Assembly: GCA_007827375.1 (NCBI GenBank)
Contig: VISH01000002.1
Span: 558,001-622,000 of the forward strand
DNA: 64,000 nt
From: Alteromonadaceae bacterium 2753L.S.0a.02
GTDB lineage: Bacteria; Pseudomonadota; Gammaproteobacteria; Pseudomonadales; Cellvibrionaceae
Reading direction: 5' to 3'
Part shown: piece after piece, positions 17,849 to 25,480 of the stretch
Numbering within the stretch: the first letter of the stretch is position 1
How the letters are laid out: the number at the start of each line of letters is the position of its first letter
Translations under genes and position numbers: made by a program
Notes under the pieces: generated by a model
Seen by the model: only the letters and a program-made list of their open reading frames with translations
The model's database searches: none
Told to the model about the DNA's origin: nothing

Positions 17849-18898
17849 TTATGTAATGGAGCCGAGTTGAAAAATCGGCAGGTACATCGCGATAATCGTG
17901 ATTCCAATTGTGAAAATTAATACGATCTTCATAAGGTTTGCGGTAATAAGGTTTCGTATTGTAATGTAGTTTTCCAGCGAGTTTAGACGCCTGTTGAGGT
18001 AAGGCGCTATTTCTTCAAAAAAACGATTGCTATCGCTTGCGCGTTTTGCCGTGCTGCGGATTTTGAACGGTAAATAACTGTTTTCGCTTAGCCAGGCCGT
18101 AAGTTTTTCTTTCGATTCCGTATAATCAAGCCTGTTTTTAACGGATGACGTGCTAATTTTAGATAATGCATGCTCAAGGTAGCTATTTGTAGGAAGGAAT
18201 TCGAGTTTGTGAAATATGGAAAGGCGATATATAAAAAGGTGTTTTTGTAAGTTGTTCGTTAGCTGAGTGAATGGGAAATATTTCTGGCCAATATCAATCG
18301 CGATATGTTGCAATATGGAGATTTTTTTATAGGCTACAATAAGTAGTGTTACGGTTAATAGTATAATAGCAAAGTACTGATTGATCAGCTGCGAAAAACT
18401 TATAATGATTATTGTTAAGCGAGGTAATTCCGCGCCGAAGCTTGTAAATAATTCTGAAAAATTTGGAAGAATTTTCGTGGAAAATAGCAGTACTATAAAG
18501 ATAGCAACAACGATAAAGAGTAGATTCCCTGCAAGTGATACATGCGTGGCATCCCTCCAATTTTGTTCGGCTTGTTTTTCCTCGGCTAGCGCGCGAAATA
18601 GTTCAGCAAGTTGCGCGTCGTTATTTGCCAAGTCGATCAGTTTCCGGTCTTCGTTACATTTATGGTAATCCAGTGTTGCAATGCTTTCGGAGATTGATTT
18701 TCCATCCTGAACGTAAGCTTTATACAGTTTGTTGATTTTTGATTTTCCAATGCCATCTTCTTCAAGGAGTTTTAATTCCTGGATTGCAGACCTTAAGGTG
18801 TGATTGTTACTGATCAGTGAAGCCAGCTCCTCGAAAATGGTTATTATTTCTTCGAAGCGTAGACTGGTGGTAAAGGGGTTGGATATTTTAAAGCGCAT
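17849..18898 (-). CDS. PilC/GspF-like inner-membrane platform protein
   Basis: A 349-residue protein of GspF/PilC topology: two cytoplasmic helical domains (about 10-115 and 195-300), a membrane segment near residues 125-145, a pair near 165-185, and a final one around 318-342 (ANLMKIVLIFTIGITIIAMY). It is somewhat shorter than canonical PilC (about 400). It would be the platform on which an ATPase drives pilin assembly, but no assembly ATPase is in the operon. Confidence 0.8.
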   Translation of the reverse strand: MRFKISNPFTTSLRFEEIITIFEELASLISNNHTLRSAIQELKLLEEDGIGKSKINKLYKAYVQDGKSISESIATLDYHKCNEDRKLIDLANNDAQLAELFRALAEEKQAEQNWRDATHVSLAGNLLFIVVAIFIVLLFSTKILPNFSELFTSFGAELPRLTIIIISFSQLINQYFAIILLTVTLLIVAYKKISILQHIAIDIGQKYFPFTQLTNNLQKHLFIYRLSIFHKLEFLPTNSYLEHALSKISTSSVKNRLDYTESKEKLTAWLSENSYLPFKIRSTAKRASDSNRFFEEIAPYLNRRLNSLENYITIRNLITANLMKIVLIFTIGITIIAMYLPIFQLGSIT

Positions 18899-18917
18899 TA
18901 TTAGTCTCGTTACGTTA

Positions 18918-19691
18918 TTAACGGCACAAGGGTTCGATTTTTCGAATCTCTTCAGATGTGCTGTTAGCCTCTCCGCTATTGCCAGTTACCGGTCGGCAAC
19001 TGAACCAAAGTACTTGAGATTTTTGCTTAACACTCGATCTTGCATCAAAGGTAAGGAGTGATAAGTGCTTATCACTTGAGCTGTCCAGGGGCTTAAACCA
19101 ATAGATGGTCGAACCGGCCATGTACATAAAGTTTTTTCGCTCTAAAGATTCGTTTTGATTTTCTTGTGATAACAAGGATTCTATGCTTATAACCAGTGAT
19201 TCGCTGGCTTTATCGCCACCGTTTGTTATAACGTAATTTTTTAGCTTATTGATATTTCCCCTTGAAAGGGATTTTTGAGAGGGTAGTTCGCTCACCTGCA
19301 TTTCTTCTGTAGAAAACATCCCATAAGTGTCATGTCGAGACAAGCTTGTACGCTGCTTGGCAAGCCGTTGATTCAGGCGCTCTTGTTGTTTGGATAAGCC
19401 TGCATTCACGTAGTCGGGTAAGATTTGGGACTTGGTACTTGGGGCATGTGCGAGCTGATAACTTGGTCGCGAATAATTGCTGTCTAACCACTCTCCACGA
19501 AGGGCTAATTCTTCAGCAATATGTAATTTGTGTTCGTTAAAAAAAGAGAATTGTGACATAAGGCGTGCACGGAACAGCAGATCAGAATATATATTCAGAG
19601 CAAGCGCAGGCAGTAGCGCAATTAGAGTGGCTACGAGAATGCCCTCATAATATTTACCAAGCAGTTTTTTCCTGAGTTTTTTATAATGCAT
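18918..19691 (-). CDS. Deviant pilin-like protein
   Basis: A 257-residue protein I do not recognise outright. After a basic leader comes LLGKYYEGILVATLIALLP, which looks like a prepilin N-terminus in which Glu is at +4 rather than +5 and the FTLIE consensus is lost. The C-terminus has WFSCRP ... EPLCR, the same Cys...Cys-Arg ending as the two pilins in this operon. The central part is rich in Ser, Gln and Lys. It may be a minor pilin or an adaptor processed differently, or not processed at all. It is encoded between the first pilin and the PilC-like gene. Confidence 0.6.
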   Translation of the reverse strand: MHYKKLRKKLLGKYYEGILVATLIALLPALALNIYSDLLFRARLMSQFSFFNEHKLHIAEELALRGEWLDSNYSRPSYQLAHAPSTKSQILPDYVNAGLSKQQERLNQRLAKQRTSLSRHDTYGMFSTEEMQVSELPSQKSLSRGNINKLKNYVITNGGDKASESLVISIESLLSQENQNESLERKNFMYMAGSTIYWFKPLDSSSDKHLSLLTFDARSSVKQKSQVLWFSCRPVTGNSGEANSTSEEIRKIEPLCR

Positions 19692-19692
19692 A

Positions 19693-20175
19693 TTAGTGCC
19701 TGCAGGCGCTCATAAAAACGTTTTCTGCTACATCATTATTGCTCGGCGGCGTATAGCTTCCGATAAATCGTAGCCCCTCCGGGGCTTCATCTGGCATGCA
19801 CAACCACCAGACAGTATTGCTTGGCGCATCAATATCGGGAATAGCCGCTCGAAGCCACATGAAAAATTGTGTGCTTCCAGTATCTACCTCAAACTCTATT
19901 ACGCCCTCATAAATAGCAAAATTGCGGGTATATTGGCCATTATAAGCTTGGAGATTTCCGAGCCCTGCTTCTTCCGCGTTTTGCGGAAACTCCCCCCAGC
20001 GTTCAAAATAACGTACCAGGTGGTCCTGGATGGGGCGAACGATTGTGAGTGATTCTGCGATCTTGGTGCGGTTAACATAAATTTGATAGGCAGGGATAGC
20101 GACACTCGCCAATATCCCGATTATGGCAATGACTAACATCAGTTCAACAAGCGTAAAACCTTGAATATTTTTCAT
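19693..20175 (-). CDS. Type IV pilin-like protein (first pilin of operon)
   Basis: A 160-residue prepilin with leader MKNIQG, then FTLVELMLVIAIIGILA (Glu at +5), and a globular domain ending in a disulfide-type loop (WWLCMPDEA ... MSACRH). Its ATG overlaps the TGA of the TIR-WD40 gene, so the two are translated together. Being first after the TIR-WD40 gene it could be the major subunit. Confidence 0.9.
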   Translation of the reverse strand: MKNIQGFTLVELMLVIAIIGILASVAIPAYQIYVNRTKIAESLTIVRPIQDHLVRYFERWGEFPQNAEEAGLGNLQAYNGQYTRNFAIYEGVIEFEVDTGSTQFFMWLRAAIPDIDAPSNTVWWLCMPDEAPEGLRFIGSYTPPSNNDVAENVFMSACRH

Positions 20176-23141
20176 CGTGATTGCTCGTACTGGGTAATGA
20201 GATTATCTTGCCATTGCCTCAAAGTAGCACTTTCGGCGGTGGGGGGGATTGAATTACGGCTTTTGCTGTTCATGTGAATTAAACTTCCGGCAAACTGAGT
20301 AAGCCAGTCATCATCGTTTTCAGAAAGGTGGAGCCCTGTTTCTACAACCGCGCCACTGCCGCCATTATCGATTGCGAAGATTTTATTTCCATCGCGATCG
20401 AAGGCTGCTTTAACAATCGCTTGATTAAATTGCAGGGTGTCTGCAACCGGGTATTCACTGTAAATATCAAGTATTTCCACTTCTCCATTCTGTTTGCCAA
20501 TAAGCAACCATTTGCCATTTGGGTGATTTGCCAGAACGGTAATTGCACTACTTCGTCGCGATTCAGCAAGCATGGCCGGGGTGCCAGTTTTATCGATGTG
20601 CCAACTTCTTACCACACCGCTCACGGTAGCGGTATAAAGCGTTTGGTTTGTCGGAGAATAAACAGCGCTGGTAATTTCCTCGGGATGGGGTACCGTGTTT
20701 ATCAGTGATATCGTCGGGGGTATTTTGTGGAAACGACCGGCTTGTTCAACGCTGTAGATATCAATATTTCGCCCCGCCTGCGCAAATATAAAGCCGGCAC
20801 TGTTAAAGATGTGATCAACGCTAGTCGTCTGCATTTCAACAGAGCCACGAGGGAGGCCCGTGCTAAGATCCCAGAATGCCAACTTACCCTTTCCGGAAGC
20901 CGCTGTTATCAGATTTTCCTTTTCGAGAATGAGTATTTGCTCAACTTCAAAAGGTGCTTGCATAAGTACGGAAGCCGCTTTATTTGTCTCAATGTTCCAA
21001 AGTCTAAAATTATTGGCATCGTATTGCGCAATAATCTGATTCCATTTACCGACAGACATAATTTTTTGTGGTGTGGGAAACAGAGTCTTGCGCTCAATCT
21101 GCCATTCATGATCCAACGATAATTGCGTGATGTCGCTGTTTTGATTAAGCCAAATACAGGTATGGCCGTCTGGATGAAGCCCTATATGGATGACTTGGGC
21201 CTTATCGGTGAAGGTACGCTGTTCTCCGTTCCTCCAAATGCTTATCGTTTTATCCTGATCCCCTCTTAGTGCAAAAACAGAAAAATCGGCATTCAGTTGA
21301 ATCTGTTCCGCAGACAGCTTGAAGGCAAGAGCTTGATTTTGGAAAATGGATCGAGGGTAGTGCCATCGATAAATATTGCCTTGCGTGCCGCCGGTAATAA
21401 TATTGCCGTTCGTCTCATCCCCATAGATTGCAAAAACCGCAGAATCATGCAGCATGGCTTGGGTATTGGAATCACTCGAGTCGTAGAATTTCGCTGTACC
21501 ATCCCAGGATGAGGTAAGCACACCATTGTTCATAGTAGCGAGGCTGGTAATGGCTCCGTTGTGAAGGCCGCTTTGGCGCTGGGTTTGTCGAGTCTTTATA
21601 TTCCAAGTAATTAAATCCCCCGTAATACTGGCAATGAATAATGATGTGCTACTAAATTGCAATCGGCTTGCGCGGCTCTCCAGCTCCAGCTTGGCGACTT
21701 CTACGAGCTCGGGAATCTGATAAATGACGATATCATTTTTGTTCGTAGCAACAGCGAGAAGGCTTCGATCGACCGAGATAGCGCTGTGCACAATATTGCT
21801 CGTAATGTTCCGGGAATGGCTATTAGCTCCTGTGTAAATACTGGCAGCACCGTTGCTATGTATCGAAAGTAGCGCGTCATTTTCCAAAAAGTAGCGTGCG
21901 TGTATGTGTTCGTTACTCGTTTCATAGCTGTGTACAGGCTCAGTTATGTTTTCAAGCTTCCACACCGAATGGTCGGCCAGTAATTTTCCGTCATCCGATA
22001 GTGCAACCTGGGGATTGGCTAAGCTGCGTATATTGGATATGCGCTGCTCGCTTGAGGTATCGAAAACATGAATCAAACCGCTGCTTTCTGCAATAGCAAG
22101 CTTTTTAGAGTATTTACTAAAAGAAACCGAGGAAACCGGCGATTGCAAGACTGGCAGTTGCCAAACTTTCTGTGTTGTATTGTTAAGTACTGCTAATTCG
22201 CCACGTTCACTCAGTATAGCTAGGTGTTTATTATCTGGACTGGCGACAAATTTCCAAACATTCGCAGAAAAAAGAGATTTTATTTGATTGAGTTGAACAG
22301 GGAAGCGTCGTTGTGTCAACAGCGATACCAATCGCGCTTCCGCCACGTCTTCGTTTGTTGTGCTCGCCATTGCCTTCAATAAGTTGTTTATGGCCGCTTG
22401 ACCTTCACCATTTTTCGCGAGTTGCATTGCCGAATTGACAAGCAGTTCGGCCTGTTGTTGCTCGGCTTGTTGCTGACCTCGGTAGGCATACCAGGCCAAC
22501 ACAATCATAATTACAGAAATAGCAGCGGATGAAGTGACACTGGTAAGAACCAAACGTGAGCGGCGTTCGGCGTCGCGTTGCCGCAAATGATCGAAGGGTA
22601 CGTGTAATATTCCGGCAATTAATTTAAGTAGTGCGAATTGTTTACCATCTTTGTGTTTGCGAGCATCGGCGGCGATAGGCTCGCTACCTGAAGGAACATA
22701 GCTTCCGTTAACTTTTTTATAGCGTAATGCCGTGGGAAAGCACTCATTATCCGCAGAAATAGCACCGGGACTTATACCAGGCTCCCCGTCGACTATTAGG
22801 CAGAAAATACGGTCTTCACGGCCGAGCTTTTGAAAGTATTCAATTTCTTGATTTACCCATTTCGAGGCGGCTGAATGGGGTGAACAGATAACAACGAGAG
22901 TACGGGATTGATCGAGGGCTTTTTCAAGAATGACCCCCAATTCGTGGCTGGCGCTGAGCTCTTCGCGATCTCGAAATACGGGATACAGACGTTTAGGTAT
23001 GCGTTGCCGGTCGGTGATACCCAATTTTTCTCTTTTGGGAATGCGGTGGCGCTCAAGGGCTTTGTGCAACCATTCTCCCCAGTGGTTGTCGGCGTGGCTG
23101 TAGCTGATAAAGGCCCAGTATTTGTAGTGCTGGTCATCCAT
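20172..23141 (-). CDS. Membrane-anchored TIR-WD40 protein
   Basis: A 989-residue protein with three parts. Residues 7-125 form a TIR-like domain: YWAFISYSHAD, LYPVFRDREELSAS, and KWVNQEIEYF, whose Glu (about residue 99) lies at the position of the catalytic Glu of NAD-cleaving TIR domains. A membrane segment at about 199-220 and a Gln-rich coiled coil follow. From about 265 to 960 the sequence is repetitive beta-propeller of WD40 type (LAILSERGELAVL, TSSWDGTAKFYDSSD, LYTATVSGVVRSWHID). TIR-WD40 proteins are known as suspected signalling or defence proteins; enzyme activity is not proven here. Its stop overlaps the start of a pilin gene, which is unusual. Confidence 0.88.
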   Translation of the reverse strand: MDDQHYKYWAFISYSHADNHWGEWLHKALERHRIPKREKLGITDRQRIPKRLYPVFRDREELSASHELGVILEKALDQSRTLVVICSPHSAASKWVNQEIEYFQKLGREDRIFCLIVDGEPGISPGAISADNECFPTALRYKKVNGSYVPSGSEPIAADARKHKDGKQFALLKLIAGILHVPFDHLRQRDAERRSRLVLTSVTSSAAISVIMIVLAWYAYRGQQQAEQQQAELLVNSAMQLAKNGEGQAAINNLLKAMASTTNEDVAEARLVSLLTQRRFPVQLNQIKSLFSANVWKFVASPDNKHLAILSERGELAVLNNTTQKVWQLPVLQSPVSSVSFSKYSKKLAIAESSGLIHVFDTSSEQRISNIRSLANPQVALSDDGKLLADHSVWKLENITEPVHSYETSNEHIHARYFLENDALLSIHSNGAASIYTGANSHSRNITSNIVHSAISVDRSLLAVATNKNDIVIYQIPELVEVAKLELESRASRLQFSSTSLFIASITGDLITWNIKTRQTQRQSGLHNGAITSLATMNNGVLTSSWDGTAKFYDSSDSNTQAMLHDSAVFAIYGDETNGNIITGGTQGNIYRWHYPRSIFQNQALAFKLSAEQIQLNADFSVFALRGDQDKTISIWRNGEQRTFTDKAQVIHIGLHPDGHTCIWLNQNSDITQLSLDHEWQIERKTLFPTPQKIMSVGKWNQIIAQYDANNFRLWNIETNKAASVLMQAPFEVEQILILEKENLITAASGKGKLAFWDLSTGLPRGSVEMQTTSVDHIFNSAGFIFAQAGRNIDIYSVEQAGRFHKIPPTISLINTVPHPEEITSAVYSPTNQTLYTATVSGVVRSWHIDKTGTPAMLAESRRSSAITVLANHPNGKWLLIGKQNGEVEILDIYSEYPVADTLQFNQAIVKAAFDRDGNKIFAIDNGGSGAVVETGLHLSENDDDWLTQFAGSLIHMNSKSRNSIPPTAESATLRQWQDNLITQYEQSR

Positions 23142-23240
23142 GTCTCGTAGCCAAACCGGGATTAGTTACCCGGAGTTATCTTTTTTATATTACACGTATT
23201 GAGCCGTTTGGTGTGCGTGATTGGAGCTTACAGGCCCTAG

Positions 23241-23348
23241 CTAATTTTCAATCGTTTCCGAACTCACCTTTATCAGAATTGCTGGAAGCCAGTCAGGATC
23301 GTCGCTGCCACCAAGAATCATACTCAATAAACCAGGGTCTGTTAACAT
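23241..23348 (-). CDS. Possible 35-residue leader peptide upstream of TIR-WD40 gene
   Basis: A short reading frame starting MLTDPGLLSMILGGSDDPDW, preceded by AGGAGAG at a usable distance, and ending 99 bp before the TIR-WD40 start. Composition is protein-like, but with only 35 codons chance cannot be excluded. It could be the first member of the operon or a regulatory leader. Confidence 0.3.
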   Translation of the reverse strand: MLTDPGLLSMILGGSDDPDWLPAILIKVSSETIEN

Positions 23349-23511
23349 TAATTTATTCTCTCCTGTTGTTCGCTAAAACCGGCTGGTTTCGGTATATATA
23401 CAGCAGTGCTCCGACTGACTGAAATGTTTAGTGCTGTTTTTTATTGGCCCTAAAGTTGAAAGCTCGTGGCAAGAAAACCCCATTAAAAGAGGATAATTGC
23501 CGATTTAGCCG
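23349..23511. other. Intergenic region upstream of the TIR-WD40/pilus operon
   Basis: The stretch between the LysR gene and the TIR-WD40 gene spans 23142-23634. Apart from the two doubtful small frames listed separately, I see no gene, repeat or clear terminator. The operon promoter should lie here. Confidence 0.4.
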
Positions 23512-23643
23512 ATGAAAGATGCGTCTACGGCATTTATTGGATTATTGAAAAATCCTTCGGGAGTATCGCTGGGGCATCACAATAAAGGCTTTCGCTTCAG
23601 CTCAGGAATACCCCCTGCCCATTTCATTGCCGAGTTAAGGATT
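23512..23643 (+). CDS. Possible 43-residue small protein
   Basis: An ATG-started frame encoding MKDASTAFIGLLKNPSG and ending ...AHFIAELRI, overlapping the last codons of the convergent LysR gene. No strong ribosome-binding site (GAGGATAA is somewhat distant). It may be a remnant or chance frame. Confidence 0.2.
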
Positions 23644-24537
23644 TAAAAACGGATTGTCGCGAAGGCGGGCAACGGCGAGATCGATAAATCTGCGGATTTT
23701 GGCATTTGTCTTTCGGCCTTCAATGTGTACAACATTTACCGGCAAAGGCGCCTCTTCATACTCGCTGAGAATGCCTGTCAGAGCGCCTTTTTTTAGGGCC
23801 TCACCAACCTGGTATGACATCAGACGGGTGATGCCCTGCCCCTGGATTGCGGCATCCAGCACGGCAGCATTCTGATTGCACATCAATCGCGGCGAAAGCT
23901 TTAAGTTTTGCTTTTTTCCCTGGTTCTGAAATTGCCAGGTAGGTGTCCCTTCAAACATGGAGGGAAAAATTAAATCGTGTTCGAGCAAATCAACCGGGCG
24001 TTCGGGCACACCCCGCTTTTTAAAATACTGCGGCGAGCCGCACACTATGCGTCGCACCGTGCCCACTTGGGTAGCGTACAGATTTGAATCTTTTAAATAC
24101 CCAATGCGGATGGCAACGTCGAGTTCTTCTTCCAGCAGGCTGGTGACTCTATCGTAGAACATCGCCCTCACGCTGACTTCGGGGTACAACTCCAAAAATT
24201 CACGCACAATCGGCATAACGTGTTGCTGCCCGAATAAAACCGGCGCTGTCACGGTCAGGGTACCGGATGGCATGGCGTAAATGCCTGCGGCGGCGGCTTC
24301 GGCATCGTCCAGGTCTTCCAGAATACGTTCGGCGTCGCTCCTGAAACGCGCTCCCGATTCAGTAAGGCGCACGAGTCGGGTGGTGCGATTGAACAACTTA
24401 ACCCGCATCCGCGCTTCGAGCTCTGCGACCGCCCGTGTCGCCACTGGCGCCGACAGCCCCAAAGACTCCGCCGCCGCCGCAAAGCTTTGCAGCTTGGCGA
24501 CTTCAATAAAGATTTTGATGCTTTGAAGCTTATCCAT
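23635..24537 (-). CDS. LysR-family transcriptional regulator
   Basis: A 300-residue LTTR with an N-terminal winged helix (MDKLQSIKIFIEVAKLQSFA, AAESLGLSAPVATRAVAELE) and a periplasmic-binding-protein-like effector domain. The DNA-binding part resembles the AaeR/DmlR-type subgroup. It is divergent from the glutathione transferase gene, the classic layout for a LysR protein controlling its neighbour; the inducer is unknown. Confidence 0.92.
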   Translation of the reverse strand: MDKLQSIKIFIEVAKLQSFAAAAESLGLSAPVATRAVAELEARMRVKLFNRTTRLVRLTESGARFRSDAERILEDLDDAEAAAAGIYAMPSGTLTVTAPVLFGQQHVMPIVREFLELYPEVSVRAMFYDRVTSLLEEELDVAIRIGYLKDSNLYATQVGTVRRIVCGSPQYFKKRGVPERPVDLLEHDLIFPSMFEGTPTWQFQNQGKKQNLKLSPRLMCNQNAAVLDAAIQGQGITRLMSYQVGEALKKGALTGILSEYEEAPLPVNVVHIEGRKTNAKIRRFIDLAVARLRDNPFLNP

Positions 24538-24809
24538 TGCTTACCTCTTGCTTAATTCTGGAACGCAGCACATCGCATTATTATTCCAGAAATGGAAATT
24601 ATCAATTGTAAAAAACACCAATTATTGCGCGATTGGGTGAGGGTAAGCTTGCCCGGTGAGTCGCCGTTGGGGGTGTAAAGCCACATCCCTCGAGCGGCAA
24701 AGCCGCTCTGCGTCGCTCGTTAACGCTAGAACGGCACGGCGATGCCACATTAAAAACTTGGTGATTTGCCAATATTTTCAACAGCAAGAAACACATAGGA
24801 ATCAAAACC
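24538..24809. promoter_or_regulatory. LysR/GST divergent promoter region with hairpin
   Basis: A 272-bp divergent intergenic region. It contains a perfect 7-bp inverted repeat (GAGCGGC AAA GCCGCTC, 24692-24708) without a following T-run, so more likely a binding or structural element than a terminator. LysR operators of the T-N11-A type are expected but not singled out. Confidence 0.45.
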
Positions 24810-25454
24810 ATGAACGCTACATTCCCCTCCAGCAATGCCCCTATTAAATTGTACCGTCACCCACTTTCGGGCCACAGCCACCGAGTGCAACTCATGTTGT
24901 CACTGCTCGATCTTCCCTATGAAACCATCGACGTGGATTTGGCCAAGGGTGCGCACAAAGCTCCCGACTTTTTAAAGATCAATCCTTTTGGACAGGTACC
25001 CGCCATTGATGACAACGGCACCGTACTGGCGGATTCCAATGCGATTATTAGCTATCTCGAAAAAAAGTATAACGACGGCTATGAGTGGCAGCCGCAAGAG
25101 CCGGCAAAAGCGGCGGAAGTGCAGCGTTGGTTATCCGTTGCCGCGGGGGAAATCGCAAACGGCCCCTGCGCGGCTCGTCTGGTTAAAGTGTTTGGCGCTG
25201 AACTTGATCACGAAGCCGCCACACAAAAATCGCAATTATTATTGGCTGTACTCGAATCGCTGTTAACAAAGCGCAAATATCTTGCCGGTGAGGCAATAAC
25301 CCTGGCCGATGTCGCAGGCTACAGCTACATCTCCCATGCGCCGGAAGGCGGTGTGAGTTTACAGCCTTACCCGGCAATTCGTGCCTGGCTGGCACGTATT
25401 GAGGCACAGCCACGCTTTATTGGGATGACGCGTTCACCTGCAGTTGCAGCTTAA
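24810..25454 (+). CDS. Glutathione S-transferase family protein
   Basis: A 214-residue protein with the GST N-terminal thioredoxin fold (IKLYRHPLSGHSHRVQLMLSL, described as a region from residue 8; INPFGQVPAIDD; the glutathione gamma-glutamyl site DSNAIISYL) and an all-helical C-terminal domain with ITLADVAGYSYI. A Ser in HPLSGHSHR is the likely catalytic residue. It is followed by the oxidoreductase gene after 26 bp and is probably co-transcribed with it under LysR control. Confidence 0.92.
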   Translation: MNATFPSSNAPIKLYRHPLSGHSHRVQLMLSLLDLPYETIDVDLAKGAHKAPDFLKINPFGQVPAIDDNGTVLADSNAIISYLEKKYNDGYEWQPQEPAKAAEVQRWLSVAAGEIANGPCAARLVKVFGAELDHEAATQKSQLLLAVLESLLTKRKYLAGEAITLADVAGYSYISHAPEGGVSLQPYPAIRAWLARIEAQPRFIGMTRSPAVAA

Positions 25455-25480
25455 AGCCCCGTTGTAAAAAAGAGCCGAGC

